Below, one piece after another: positions 46,380 through 58,269 of a stretch of DNA of 64,000 nucleotides. The position numbers and the translations under genes are program-made. This DNA comes from Mercenaria mercenaria. Lineage: Eukaryota > Mollusca > Bivalvia > Venerida > Veneridae. Each line of letters starts with the position of its first letter. Position 1 is the stretch's first letter. The DNA lies in assembly GCF_021730395.1 (NCBI RefSeq), contig NW_026461936.1:1-64000 (forward strand), given 5' to 3'. The notes below the pieces were generated by a model, which was given only the letters and a program-made list of their open reading frames with translations, was not told where the DNA came from and did not search any database.

Positions 46380-47372
46380 TCAAGCACGAATAACACCTAT
46401 AGCTAAGAAAAGCAGTGATAACATGATGATAGTGGTATGCATTCTAACAGAAACACGTGGTTTCCTGTCGGACAAATACATGCGAATAGGTGCTCTACAG
46501 AAAGGACATTTTCCCGGGTCTTCCGAGTCTCCCATTATCGTCCTGGCACAGGAATCGCAGCAACCTAAATGTCCACAAAAATAAAACCGAACCATGGAAA
46601 CATTTTCCGAATAACATATGTAACAATTGTCGTCTTCTTGTCCGTAGATCAATTTGTGTCCATCTGGATATGTATAAAACTTGTAAAATATCAACAGTAA
46701 TTCTATACTAGAAAGTATGATTAAACATACAACAGAAGTGTATATTAAAAATAAAACAATAGATGAGCATAAAGCCACAGGAATAAGTATGTAGGACACT
46801 ATTGGCATACAAAGTATTGCAAAAGATACGTAAGTCAATGGATTTGTTGATACACGTATCTTACAAAAAAGTACACTCAGAAGAAATATCAAGACCATGT
46901 TTTCCATCATATCAAATCTTGGAGATCCCGACATTCTTTCACTGCTGTTGGAGTCTATCACAGATTCACACACTGGATTTTTTTTTACATCGTCCAGTAA
47001 TGAAAGTAAAGTATACAATATGTCTTTGATTACCATTGATGGGGTTGTTAGCACTTTCCTTAAAACAACGTCTAATTTGTAGAATGTGACGGAATTTGTG
47101 ATTAGTTTTGATGGAAAAATGATGTCTCCTATGAAAATAACAGGGTATCTCAATATATAGATGAAAAAGTCCGTAAATATGAACACTGTCTTGCTACTTA
47201 AAAAGTCCAGAAATAAAATAACTGATTGTAAAACCCGGAAGTGAATAACAAGTCTATTCCAGAGGCACATCTCTTCAAACGGTATCTGTTTGGTCGGTTT
47301 GTCTTCGCTGTAGAAATATGTAAGGCTACACAACACGAAAGTCCAGAACGCAATTTCTTTGTAAAACCACAT
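46380..47372 (-). CDS. Multi-pass membrane RING-finger protein (putative E3 ubiquitin ligase), 330 aa
   Basis: One uninterrupted coding exon. The ATG is preceded by TATCTTTTTCAG on the coding strand, about 16 bases upstream, so an untranslated first exon lies to the right. The N-terminal two thirds are hydrophobic, with likely membrane segments near residues 8-22, 48-86, 157-170 and 178-231. A cytosolic RING follows: C250-x2-C253-x12-C266-x-H268-x3-C272-x2-C275-x13-C289-x2-C292, a complete C3HC4 ligand set with the CPFCRAP ending typical of RING-HC ligases. A last hydrophobic helix covers about 313-328. RING proteins of this kind transfer ubiquitin from an E2 to targets at a membrane. The layout recalls membrane-anchored RING-HC ligases, but I cannot assign an orthologue. 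No neighbour shares its strand. Confidence 0.85.
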   Translation of the reverse strand: MWFYKEIAFWTFVLCSLTYFYSEDKPTKQIPFEEMCLWNRLVIHFRVLQSVILFLDFLSSKTVFIFTDFFIYILRYPVIFIGDIIFPSKLITNSVTFYKLDVVLRKVLTTPSMVIKDILYTLLSLLDDVKKNPVCESVIDSNSSERMSGSPRFDMMENMVLIFLLSVLFCKIRVSTNPLTYVSFAILCMPIVSYILIPVALCSSIVLFLIYTSVVCLIILSSIELLLIFYKFYTYPDGHKLIYGQEDDNCYICYSENVSMVRFYFCGHLGCCDSCARTIMGDSEDPGKCPFCRAPIRMYLSDRKPRVSVRMHTTIIMLSLLFLAIGVIRA

Positions 47373-48959
47373 TTTCCTTCGCAGGTCTCTGAAAAAGATA
47401 AAGTAAAACTAAATGAGCTGCAAATTACCTTTTATTAACATTTAGCATGCTAGATAAATTGTCGTCTGCTGGAAATGTCGTCTGCTAAATTGTAAAGTTC
47501 ATCAATTTGCTCAAAATTGGAAGAAATATTGTCAGAGTAGCAAACAGTTTGGGAAACCCTGATCAGACGCCGATTTAATCGGCGTTTGATCTGGTTCCAA
47601 GTGTTTGCAAAGGCTGTTAAATTCGCCTGCAGCAGGCTAAGGGTTAACAGAAATGCATACGTTCATAAAACCCAATAGGAATGACTGGTCACGATAGGAT
47701 CGCAGAGGACTTTAACATTGTCTGTAAGATAAATCTTTCCATCCATTTTGCATACAGAAAGCTGGTGGTTCTTAGCAGGTCTACAATAAAGTCTGTCTTG
47801 CTCCTTTGTTAATCAAATGCTAGAAACGCACAATTCATCGATGTGGCTAAAGTAAAGAGATAAAGGTTTAGAAATCAGACAGAAGACAACCATATGAAAG
47901 GATGATAAGTAATTTAGACAATACCACCGAGTAAGATTCTTAAAAGTTGCTTTACTGAAATAAATTGCAAAATACATTTATTATTTATGAAAACATTTCT
48001 ATTAAAATTTCGTGTATTTTTTTTTAATGTGAAAGTGACAGGGTTTTCCGTTTTGTTTTGTGACTAGCATTAGCTACTTTGGAGTTGAAAATGTGATTTA
48101 TGTTTATATACCTTCTTGGTCATAGATAAAAATTCATTCTTAACAAACAATACCAACCCAGGGCCTTATATGGACCTTTAATAAGTATTGAATATATTGA
48201 AAAGGTATGACACACTGACCCATTGCTGAGAAACATTTTTTATATTCCAATCAAGCCTATCCGCATTTATTTGTAAAGAACATGGGGAGTGGGTGGCCCC
48301 CAAACTTCGGTAGTGGGGAGCAGCATATACTTTGCTCCTCCCATCTTCCCTGGGCAAAAATCCCTGATATTTTTGCACAAAAATAACAGCAAACGAATTA
48401 TAAAAAAAATCTGTAAAAAGATCCATTGGAAGCACAGAATGCCATCAAGTCTATTGGTGTACATGTACTGATGAGGATCTCAGTTTTAGGAAAACTATTC
48501 GGGGCTGGGATATTTTATTAAAAAAAAGTTCTGACTTTGATTTTGCCTGAAAAAAAAATTCCACTTAAGCCGGTGCTAGATGTGTGTGTGTGGGGGGGGG
48601 GGGGCGTGAGGGGTGTTGCGCTTTCCATTACCTCTCATGAACAGACTCAATCACACGAGTCTGCTATTATTTTGCTTGGTTGCATTCTATGCTTCCAAAG
48701 GATCTTCATATAGAATTCATTCAACATATTGGAAAAAAAATTGTGGCACCCTAATCACTGAAAAAAAATTAGCTCTATGTCAGATTAAAAAAAAACACAA
48801 CATATTTCCGTAACTTTGAAAGCCATATATTTTTTTCCCTTTTAAACTGCTGTCAGAGTTAATACATATTTATAATTTCATAGGTTAGTTTATATATGTA
48901 ATCATTACATAACTTGGTTAATAAGGAAAAACAGTATTTCCCTCGATTTTTGAATATTT
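47373..48959. other. Stretch without a recognised gene
   Basis: It should contain the 5' untranslated exon and promoter of the RING gene, not resolved. A hairpin repeat lies at 47556-47605 (GATCAGACGCCGATT / AATCGGCGTTTGATC), part of a dispersed repeat that continues to GCCTGCAGCAGGCTAAGGGT at about 47645. A 13-base G run starts near 48592. Confidence 0.4.
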
Positions 48960-49330
48960 TAAAAACACTGCTGAAGAAGAGTGCAAGATTGTGTAAGCCG
49001 GCATCTCGGTACCCACTGATTGGAAAGGATTGAAACTTCACGCACTTGTTTACTTTGATGAGTTGACATGCGCTGTACAGATTCCACAACTCTGTTTTGC
49101 ATGATTACAAAATTATCCCCTGTTTTGACTTTTGTTTCATTCATTCGACTTTTTTTTCCGACAAAACTGATGAATAGTCGAGCTTTGCTGTCCTCCAACG
49201 GCTATTGTTTCGTAACCTATAGAGTAACTGACAAGCATATGCAGGACTTGGCACTCACAATTTTCAAAATCTGCTATAGAAATGACACTTTTTAAAATAG
49301 CCTGTATTCAGACCCTATGTTTTGTTCACA
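48960..49330. repeat. Tandem repeat family E, partial copy
   Basis: Shares GGTACCCACTGATTGGAAAG and ACAAAATTATCCCCTGTTTT type phrases with 61085-61545. About two units. Confidence 0.55.
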
Positions 49331-51104
49331 GGAGATATTATAGTAAGTCCTGGGATATTCATTTTTTTTTTATAATTACTAGTATGCCAATTTTCCTTTA
49401 AAAACAAGAGAGATAATAAAAGATTTGTGGATTTGCTGGGAAAGCCAAAGCGGAAAAAAAAAAGAAATTTATAGAATTCTTTTTTAACAAATTGAAAAAG
49501 ATCTGTAGTCAGTAGCCAGAATATTTAACAAAAACAGCTCTTTTTTTTTCAGGCCCCAATTTGGATAATCCCAAACAGCTCTTAAACACAAGACATAAAA
49601 GTGTAAATAACTATATTTGTAAAGTTTAACCCTAATTATAAATAAAAACATCATTATAAATACAATCATTAGATAGAAAAATAAAGAGTAAAACGTGTGA
49701 AAGTTTAGTTCTTGACAGAATTTCTTCCTTTCAAAACTCGACAGGATGCTGGATCTAGCATTTAAAACTACCGATATTTTCGGGTTAAGCACACCCGTAC
49801 CCCTAACTACAGGATGGATTTTTTTCTGCCACATTCTCCCCCACATTCTGGCGCCAACTTTGAAGTTTAAAAAGAACTCCTACACCCATAGTATACATGT
49901 ATATACATAATAAGAATATATAATAACACACCAATCTAAACAAGAGCTGTGTTATGAAAGCGCACTCGACTGTTTGCACATTTACTAGCTTATATACAAA
50001 AGCTTTGGCATTTTTTTTTAATTTGAAAAAAGGGGCATCAGTTTGCTAAAATGTAAGTCAGAGCTATGAAAAAACTTGCCACGTGAGATCATCACAAGTT
50101 GCAAATGATATGAAGAGAATCTGAAAACATTCAGTCAAGTAATTCCTGAGAAACATGCTTACATGCAAACATATCACAAAATTTGTATTCGGAAAAGCGG
50201 CATTATACTAGAGTTATGTAACTTGTCCTGGCAGATTATCTTATGATGCTGAAGACATGTGTGAAGATTGAAGCCATTTGGTTTTACAGTTGTTGTGAAA
50301 CCTGCTTACATCCAAAGGTTTTTGACGCGGACGCGGACGCTGTTACCGAAGAAACTGTGATTCCAAAAGCTCTGCTACTTGAAAATACATTTTTGATAGC
50401 CTAAAATTCAGACGTGTGATCATCTTATGCCTAAATTTTGCTGCTTGCTATGCTTGCAAAACATGATATTATTGCACGTAGTATCACAAGTTAAAGTCTG
50501 GAAGAGACAGCGCGACAAATCCATTGTCTTTTACTCGGACAGCTTGTACCTAACACTCGGTCAAAAGGCCCGGGCATGCATTGCCATTCACAGGTTTGGT
50601 TCGTTATTTTAATAATTTAAAAAGTTGTGGAGAGATTATATCTCTAAATGTAAATGTATCAAAATGGATCAGAGCGGTTCTAAAATTCTTTTTTTTCTAG
50701 GGACCATGCCCTCGATTTCTTCCCGGAAATCCAATCCCGGAAATTCTCCCCCCCCCCCCCCCCCCCCCCGTCACATCTACAAGTCGAATAGTCGAACATT
50801 CGGTTCTTTATAAATAAATATTTTGCTTATTTATAAATGACAGTTTGATTAAAAAAAAACCGGGAAAAAAAAACCAAACCTCACCTGTACACTATTTGTT
50901 ATGTCTCAATTTTTTTCGACTGGTCTTTTGAGCATTAAAAACATACACACAGCCACTTTCTCATAATTCTTTCATGTTCTAATAACTTTTGATTTATATC
51001 AAATACTCTAATATTATTTCAATACTGAAACATAAAATGTTTGAAAAAAATATTCAAAATATAAAGGAGTGGTAACTGCTCGATCAAATCGTAGTAATTA
51101 TCAG
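49331..51104. other. Stretch without a gene; interspersed repeat and a C run
   Basis: A dispersed repeat runs from about 49937 (AAGAGCTGTGTTATGAAAGC) to about 50350 (GACGCGGACGCGGACGCTGT). A 22-base C run lies at 50748-50769, which will be hard to sequence through. No exon recognised. Confidence 0.45.
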
Positions 51105-51400
51105 TATTAATATATTTATAGCACTGTATTTCATTTGTTGGAATTCCAAGGTAGGAGTAGTTTAAAGGATATTTATGCATTCACCCAAATATGGAAATAG
51201 AACATAGAAGAGTTTATATTTAGCATTGAGTAATGTTAAATATTTTAGGTCCATAATGTATCAATATATTTGGCACTACATTTTAATTTGTTGGAATTCC
51301 AAGGTAGAAGTAGTTTGAATGGTATGTATTCATTCGCCCCAATAGAAGAGTTTATAAGTGGCGTTGAGTAATGTTAAATATTTTAGGTCCATAATATATA
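51105..51400. repeat. Direct duplication, period about 153 bp
   Basis: TTGGAATTCCAAGGTAG recurs at about 51138 and 51291, followed in both by GAGTAATGTTAAATATTTTA and GGTCCATAAT. Two copies, just left of the 147-bp array. Confidence 0.7.
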
Positions 51401-51561
51401 AACTTTGTGTTAAGGTTAAGGAGTATATCATCAAATTTTCGATATTAATAGTCTTTACAACAATACTATTTTAATCTTATTTGCAAATCTAATAAAGGCT
51501 GTAAGAACGGCTCGTATACTCGTATACAGAACGCCTAAACTGCCTTGACATGATAATTATT

Positions 51562-53526
51562 AGTTCGTCTTGTGCATTTTCCAATATATTCTGTACAAAT
51601 CATAATTTGTTATGTAGATAAAGCAGTTTGTGCTGTGCATTCGCTAGTTTATGCTGTACAGTTAATAGTTGGTTATGTGCTTTTTCCGTACAAATCATAA
51701 TTTGTCTTTTAGATAAAGCAGTTTGTTATGTACATTTACTAGTTTGTCCTGTACATTTCTTAGTTTGTACTCTGCATTCACTAGATTGTGCTGTACAATT
51801 AATAGTTCGTGATGTGCATTTTCCAATATATTCGGTACAAATCATAATTTGTTACGTAGATAAAGCAATTTGTTATGTACATTTACTAGTTTGTGCAGTA
51901 CATTTCTTAGTTTGTACTGTGCATTCACTAGATTGTGCTGTACAATTAATAGTTCGTGATGTGCATTTTCCAATATATTCGGTACAAATTATAATTTGTT
52001 ACGTAGATAAAGCAATTTGTTATGTACATTTACTAGTTTGTCCTGTACATTTCTTAGTTTGTACTGTGCATTCACTAGATTGTGCTGTACAATTAATAGT
52101 TCGTGATGTGCATTTTCCAATATATTCGGTACAAATTATAATTTGTTACGTAGATAAAGCAATTTGTTATGTACATTTACTAGTTTGTGCAGTGCATTCC
52201 TTAGTTTGTGCTGTGCATTCGCTAGTTTGTATTCGTCATGTGCATTTTCCAATATATTCGGTACAAATCATAATTTGTTATGTAGATAAAGCAGTTTGTT
52301 ATGTACATTTACTAGTTTGTGCAATACATTTCTTAGTTTGTGCTGTGTATTCTCTAGTTTGTGCTGTACAATTAATAGTTCGTTATGTGCATTTTCCAAT
52401 ATATTCGGTACAAATCATAATTTGTTATGTAGATAAAGCAGTTTGTTATGTACATTCACTAGTTTGTGCAGTACATTTCTTAGTTTGTGCTGTGCATTCT
52501 CTAGTTTGTGCTGTACAATTAATAGTTCGTCATGTGCATTTTCCAATACATTCGGTACAAATCATAATTTGTTATGTAGATAAAGCAGTTTGTTATGTAC
52601 ATTTACTAGTTTGTGCAGTGCATTTCTTAGTTTGTGCTGTGCATTCGCTAGTTTGTGCTGTACAATTAATAGTTCGTTATGTGCATTTACTAGTTTGTGC
52701 AGTGCATTTCTTAGTTTGTGCTGTGTATTCTCTAGTTTGTGCTGTACAATTAATAGTTCGTTATGTGCATTTTCCAATATATTCGGTACAAATCATAATT
52801 TGTTATGTAGATAAAGCAATTTGTTATGTACATTCACTAGTTTGTGCAGTACATTTCTTAGTTTGTGCTGTGTATTCGCTAGTTTGTGCTGTACAATTAA
52901 TAGTTCGTTATGTGCATTTTCCAATATATTCGGTACAAATCATAATTTGTTATGTAGATAAAGCAATTTGTTATGTACATTTACTAGTTTGTGCAGTACA
53001 TTTCTTAGTTTGTGCTGTGCATTCTCTAGTTTGTGCTGTACAATTAATAGTTCGTGATGTGCATTTCCCAATATATTCGGTACAAATCATAATTTGTTAT
53101 GTAGATAAAGCAGTTTGTTATGTACATTCACTAGTTTGTGCAATACATTTCTTAGTTTGTGCTGTGTATTCGCTAGTTTGTGCTGTACAATTAATAGTTC
53201 GTGATGTGCATTTCCCAATATATTCGGTACAAATCATAATTTGTTATGTAGATAAAGCAGTTTGTTATGTACATTCACAAGTTTGTGCAATACATTTCTT
53301 AGTTTGTGCTGTGTATTCGCTAGTTTGTGCTGTACAATTAATAGTTCGTGATGTGCATTTCCCAATATATTCGGTACAAATCATAATTTGTTATGTAGAT
53401 AAAGCAGTTTGTTATGTACATTTACTAGTTTATGCAGTACATTTCTTAGTTTGTGCTGTGCATTCTCTAGTTTGTGCTGTACAATTAATAGTTCGTTATG
53501 TGCTTTTTCCGTTATGTGCGTTGTCC
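51562..53526. repeat. Higher-order satellite: 21-bp subunits in 147-bp units, about 13 copies
   Basis: Subunits of 21 bp (for example AGTTTGTGCTGTGCATTCGC + T, AGTTCGTTATGTGCATTTTC + C) are grouped by seven into a 147-bp unit. The order is kept across about 13 units, with one 15-bp shortening (near 52230) and one extra block of four subunits (near 52680). Because 21 and 147 are multiples of three, frames stay open: the + strand has a 649-codon frame (51628-53577) of seven-residue repeats such as SLVCAVH and FPIYSVQ, and the minus strand in parts reads as a leucine-rich heptad (QHKLRNALHKL). The first unit changes frame through a 10-bp loss and still stays open, so openness comes from the repeat itself. 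I treat this as a non-coding satellite. Confidence 0.9.
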
Positions 53527-53920
53527 AGTTCTCAAGCGGAAACGCTGGTGGACTATGGTATATTGGTATATTTATGAACGCTTCGATTTATTTACTTCTT
53601 CCACGCATATTTGTTTTATTTTCCATTTAAAACTCTTCGCGTTTTTATTATCTCTACTTATATCTTTAACTGGACGTTTTAATGTCTGACTACAAACAAA
53701 ACTGTACCTGTACCAATTTTATATCTTAAGATATCTCCCCAGAGAATTTCGTTAATTTTCGATTTATGTTGTGAATACTAAATTTTAACAACTGCGTTAT
53801 TAACCTATTTTGTTTGTTTTGAAAAATCACAGATCAAGGTTTTACCTGCTGACTTTCTACAGACAGATCTTACGACATTAGAACGAGGATGACAGTACTT
53901 GCTGACACAAGATATAATTG

Positions 53921-54153
53921 AGCCGCGCCATGAGAAAACCAACATAGTGGGTTTGCGACCAGCATGGATCCAGATCAGCATGCGCATCCGCGCAGACTGA
54001 TCAGGATCGATGCTGTTCGTTAACGGTTTCTCTAACTGCAATAGGCTTTAAAAGCGAACAGCATGGATCCTGACCAGACTGCGCGGATGTGCAGGCTGGT
54101 CTGGATCCATGCTGGTCGCAAACGCATTATGTTGGTTTTCTCATGGCGCGGCT
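53921..54153. mobile_element. Near-palindromic MITE, copy 3
   Basis: A 233-bp near-perfect palindrome from AGCCGCGCCATGAGAAAACC to its inverse. Arms carry GACCAGCATGGATCCAGA and GATGCTGTTCGTTAACGG around a short AT-rich loop. No coding capacity. Confidence 0.85.
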
Positions 54154-55446
54154 ATTATTGTGAACACGTTGTTTTTGTGAACAGAAATGGCATTTTATCA
54201 CAAAGGCCAAGTTTAGAAAATTATGAGTGCTTGCTTATCTTTAATAACGACGCAATAACTTCAGTATATAAGAAATTGTGACTGCAAAGTTAACGTAAAT
54301 TAAATAACTACAGAATTGGCAGATGTAAGTAAAAGTATTGTATTTAATTTATATATAACGTTTGAGAGATTATTTGTAATCATGAATCTTAAACACTTTA
54401 TTTGATGCATATCTACATGGTATTTTCCATCTTTGTCAACCGCATTAGGTATTTTAAGGTGAACGCTGAAGCAAACATTTAAGTCTATATGACTTCTGTT
54501 CCGTCTTGTCTGATTGAACAGTCTGTGTAATGTTCGGAAATATCATTTTTGCTGACAATTTTTCAGTTTTTAATTATTATGACAGCATCCGTGATGCCAA
54601 TGCTGGGGAGTCAGATAAGGATTATGTTACGTCTTAGATGAGTTTGAGGTGCTGTAATCGAAAAGCATTTAGTTTATGAAAATCAGTTCTTCACAAATTA
54701 GTAAGAAGTATGTTTTAACTTTGATGACTAAACACCATCGTTTTTTTACCTTATTAGGTGATATTTTGTTTTATTTTTATTTTTTAGGACTGTTTTAGTG
54801 CACTCCAAAATATGTGTTTCATCTTCATCACATTTTTTATATGAGCTCATTGACCCATTGATGTGCATTGACCCAAAAGAACTTTAACAAAGTGAACATT
54901 TATAAAAGTTAGTTTTCAGAAGATCGGACAACATGCTGACATGCAAATTATGCAAGCTGTACTAATGTGTTTTGAAAATATACCCTCTTCCAATAGTAAA
55001 TCAGAATTGCCACTAAAGGATATCAGTAAGAAACAAATTTATATGATATTGTTTTAAATGATATTGTTACTTAAAATGCAAGGTCAAAATGATATATTTC
55101 GTCTACGTTTGAAACTTTATAATTTGAATAAATCGAATATTGAATGTCTTTTTAAATACTAGTATATTACGTTATTGTTTAAACATATACCACAACGGGA
55201 CCTCATAATTGTTTTTGTTTGAAACCGTAATTAATAATCCCCCTCTAGATATGTGGAAAGCATGACTTATAAATTCAGTTGGATGCCTGTAGATATACAC
55301 CAGTAAATGTTTACGTTAGAAAGTCTCTCTCTCTCTCGATCGATTGGTCGGTCAGTCTGCCATCCTACATACCTTTCTATCTAATGTCTTAAATACTGAA
55401 CGCAGATTACAAGATATTACTTTGACAGTTTTACAGAATAGAAGCA
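54154..55446 (+). other. Upstream region of the big-defensin gene
   Basis: AT-rich, no coding exon recognised. It should contain the promoter and 5' untranslated sequence. A CTCTCTCTCTCTC run lies at about 55324-55338. I could not place a TATA box or immune-response sites with confidence. Confidence 0.4.
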
Positions 55447-55678
55447 ATGAAGAGAACAGCAATTTACTGTATCGTTTACATCACTTTGCTAACAGTTACA
55501 ACTCCGGCAATATGTCTCCTCACTGAGTCAGCGGACGAACAACATGAAAACCAGAAAAGATATGCTGTCGCTGCTCTGCCACTATATGCAGGGGTTGCAG
55601 TTTCACCATGGGTCTGGGCGGCGCTTATTGCCGCTTATGGTGTAGCAGCACTTTACGAGTATTCCGTCTCTAGAACTT
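55447..55678 (+). CDS. Big defensin, exon 1 of 2 (signal, propeptide, hydrophobic domain)
   Basis: Encodes residues 1-77 of a predicted 119-aa big defensin, a secreted antimicrobial peptide of bivalve haemocytes and some other invertebrates. The ATG at 55447 opens a signal peptide (about 1-23, MKRTAIYCIVYITLLTVTTP...). An acidic propeptide (LLTESADEQHENQKR) ends in Lys37-Arg38, a likely cleavage site. The hydrophobic domain follows: YAVAALPLYAGVAVSPWVW then AALIAAYGVAALYEYSVSRT, closely matching the family pattern (LP..SYAG..VS..V.AAL...YG..ALYRY). The exon ends at a GT (55679) in phase 1. Read through, the frame stops five codons later, so a plain ORF shows an 82-aa protein lacking its defensin domain. 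In the family this domain helps peptides assemble into fibrils that trap bacteria. Confidence 0.9.
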
Positions 55679-56527
55679 GTATCCTTTATGTTTGATAAGT
55701 TATCTATTTGTTCAAGGCAATATTTTATAGAAATTCAATCCACATAGAGTAGTTTTCGATAAACCCACTGTTTATTTTACACTTAGAAAGCCACATAGAA
55801 AAGTCTAGTTTATTTTTTAAATAATTTGTTACTCGACAAAAACAATCAAATAGTTGCACAATGTTGTAATCTAGATGCACATATACAATATTCTATATCA
55901 GAATACAAACATATCATAAAAACGAAATAAGCTGTGTAATATATCTTGGAAGTGTGTTAAAGAAAGGAAGGTTGTGGCAAAGAGGAACCACTTCATCCAG
56001 AGTAAATATTTTTAATTTACATTTTTAGTCTGACCTATTGTCTTTTACATTACCAAGTCGATGTCCATCTTGTTAGATATTACAAAATATTTATTAAAGG
56101 TTTTGACCAATAGATCAAATTTAAAGTAGACTTTTCACTCCAGCTTTATGTTCCGCATTCTTCTGTTTTTAAGGTATTTGTCTACAGAACAAAAAACTTC
56201 CTCTTCCATTCTTTTCAAGATGGTGCATAATTATTACTAGATCTCTATTATGGATTAGCTACATATGAACATTTACTCTGTGAAAATATTACTTAATATA
56301 CTTTGAAAATCAAGTGTGTCAATAAAGATGCTTTCAGAACGTTGACAGTTTTTAAGCATTCTAACTGTTGCTTATTACGGATGAAATACCGTAAGGAATA
56401 AAATTAACAAAAATATCAGACAAGTTTGAACATCAGTTACGTTAAATCCGTTTTGTAAAAAGTATTTTCAGCTTAGAAGATGACGGCATACATACATGTT
56501 TATTTTATGTCTTTAACTCTTCCACAG

Positions 56528-56655
56528 CATCTGACAGTCACTCTTGCGCAAATAACAGAGGCTGGTGTAGAGATCCATGCCAAAGCCATGAATATATTGA
56601 CCATTACAATACTCCCGTATGTGGAAATCTTACTTGCTGCAGAACTAGAATATAA
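56528..56655 (+). CDS. Big defensin, exon 2 of 2 (beta-defensin-like domain)
   Basis: After the acceptor TTAACTCTTCCACAG the exon starts in the phase left by exon 1 (T + CA gives Ser78) and encodes SSDSHSCANNRGWCRDPC then QSHEYIDHYNTPVCGNLT and CCRTRI before TAA. Cysteines are C84-x6-C91-x3-C95-x13-C109-x4-C114-C115, exactly the big-defensin spacing; family pairing is C1-C5, C2-C4, C3-C6. RGWCR is the family hallmark. The combined coding length, 232 + 128 = 360, is divisible by three. The intron is 849 bases. All key residues are present and both exons look functional; expression is unknown. Confidence 0.93.
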
Positions 56656-56687
56656 GATTAATTCGACGCTATTTGTATTTGTTTTCA

Positions 56688-56693
56688 AATAAA
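56688..56693 (+). terminator. Polyadenylation signal of the big-defensin gene
   Basis: AATAAA, 33 bases past the stop codon, giving a very short 3' untranslated region. No other canonical signal lies between. Confidence 0.6.
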
Positions 56694-56699
56694 CAAGAA

Positions 56700-57009
56700 T
56701 AGATTAAATGAATGCTTGTTTTAGAAAATTATCAACGAGCCTTTACTCATGTTTTATTTGCGAGTAGGAATTCAAACGAAGGTTGTTTATCGATTACCCG
56801 TTTTATGCCTTGTATTTCGTTTCGACAAGGCATGAAGTGAAGGGTTGATAACCATCCATATGTTGCTAATACCTAATTTTAGCAAGATTGTGCCATATTG
56901 ACTATACGTGCTCATAGTATTTGTCATTGCTATTGTTTGCACAGATTTTGCTTATTCAGTACAATTCTATGTCATTATAATATATCGGTTGCTGATATCA
57001 CTACTGGAT
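56700..57009. other. Stretch without a gene
   Basis: Sequence downstream of the defensin gene. A short inverted motif (GCCTTGTATTTCG / CGACAAGGCATGAAG) occurs at about 56808-56840. Nothing else seen. Confidence 0.35.
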
Positions 57010-57370
57010 GCACATACCATTAAACATGGTTTAAAACTCTGTAAAATATCCATTAAAATAGGAAAACCGTTAATTAACCCCATTAATTCTTGCATCACTT
57101 TATTTAACGGGTTTCACAATATTAATTGGTTACGTGTTAAAATACCATCAAAACACTCATTTTTGACCAAGAATCATGCCATTAAAGAATAGTTTTGTAG
57201 CTAAAATAGTTAATGGCTTTGAAAAAATAGTGAAATTCTGTATATTTTGAATTTAACAGGATTATTCATGGCCCTTAAATTTGATTTAATGTCCATTAAA
57301 TGTTCAGGTTCTGTACGATTTCATTTAAGAGTAAACTTAATGGCTCTTAAAAGCAATGTGATGCCCATTA
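57010..57370. repeat. Block dense in CCATTAA / TTAATGG, part 1
   Basis: CCATTAAA, CCCATTAA, TTAATGGC and CCATTAAATG recur every 20-50 bases in both orientations. No strict period and no coding sense. Related to the block at 58540-59060. Confidence 0.5.
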
Positions 57371-58269
57371 AATCCTACATTCTGTAAAATGTGATTCGTA
57401 TATTTTCTTTCTTTGGTTTTTGGCTTGCACTCCTATTGGATGCTTATAATTCCAGTCCCATATTGTTCTAAAATGGACTTTAGTGACAATAAATACATAG
57501 ATCTACTACGCACACATCGTCTATAATATATCACGATGTTATATTTAGTTGCATTAAAGTTATTTCCCCTTGATGCAGTTACGCCATTGTTTTCAAATGT
57601 TTGCCAAATTGTGTTCCTACAAAAAATCGGATTTATTTCAATGAAAGTCGGATGAAAACATATTAATTTATTTGATAACATCAATCTACAATATTTTGGT
57701 AAGGGTAAATACGTATTGATGCATGTCACTTTTTCTGTTTTTTGTTTTTCTTGTCCAAATAATCAGCATTTGTATAAGAAAATGGGTGGGGTAGGGAATT
57801 TACATTATAAAATGTGTGTTCAGACTAGTTTAGATTTTCAAAATTTCCAATCCTTGAGTAGAAACTAAGGTTTATAGAGAAGTGAACAATACACATGATT
57901 GTGAAGATTTACAGTCTGATTTAAATTCATTTGGGGCATGGGCAGATCAATCGCTTCTTCGTTTCAATGAATCAAAGAGTGTGGTACGCTTGATTGGGGA
58001 TGGGGGAAGCTACTTGTGATGCAATCCCTCAAACATTTACTCTTAGCTATTTAAGTGCATGCACCTGAGCACAAAGTACTGAAGTAGAGCTAAATTGTAA
58101 TTGCCCATTGTGCGCTGACATTGTCATCAACAGTTGCTTTTTGAATACACCTAATACCTAATGTCTGTACCAATAAAACCTTGGTCAAAATGTTTGTCAA
58201 TATTATAATGTTGAATAGTTAAAACTACCCACATGGTCAATTGATCTATTAAACCGGTACCAGTACACC
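57371..58269. other. Stretch without a gene
   Basis: AT-rich. One minus-strand open frame (57433-57729) has no domain I recognise. Confidence 0.35.

Noticed and set aside
52562-52777. Antisense leucine-heptad frame resembling a coiled coil
   Set aside because: Every 147-bp unit contains a stop in this frame, so it cannot extend; it is a by-product of 21-bp periodicity.
51628-53577. A 649-codon open frame on + that could be called a large cysteine- and valine-rich repeat protein
   Set aside because: It arises from a 21-bp/147-bp satellite with no stop in two frames. The first unit switches frame through a 10-bp loss and remains open, and there is no signal peptide, domain or normal amino-acid composition.
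55344-55526. A 60-codon frame overlapping the big-defensin start in another frame
   Set aside because: It overlaps the signal-peptide coding region out of frame and has no family resemblance.
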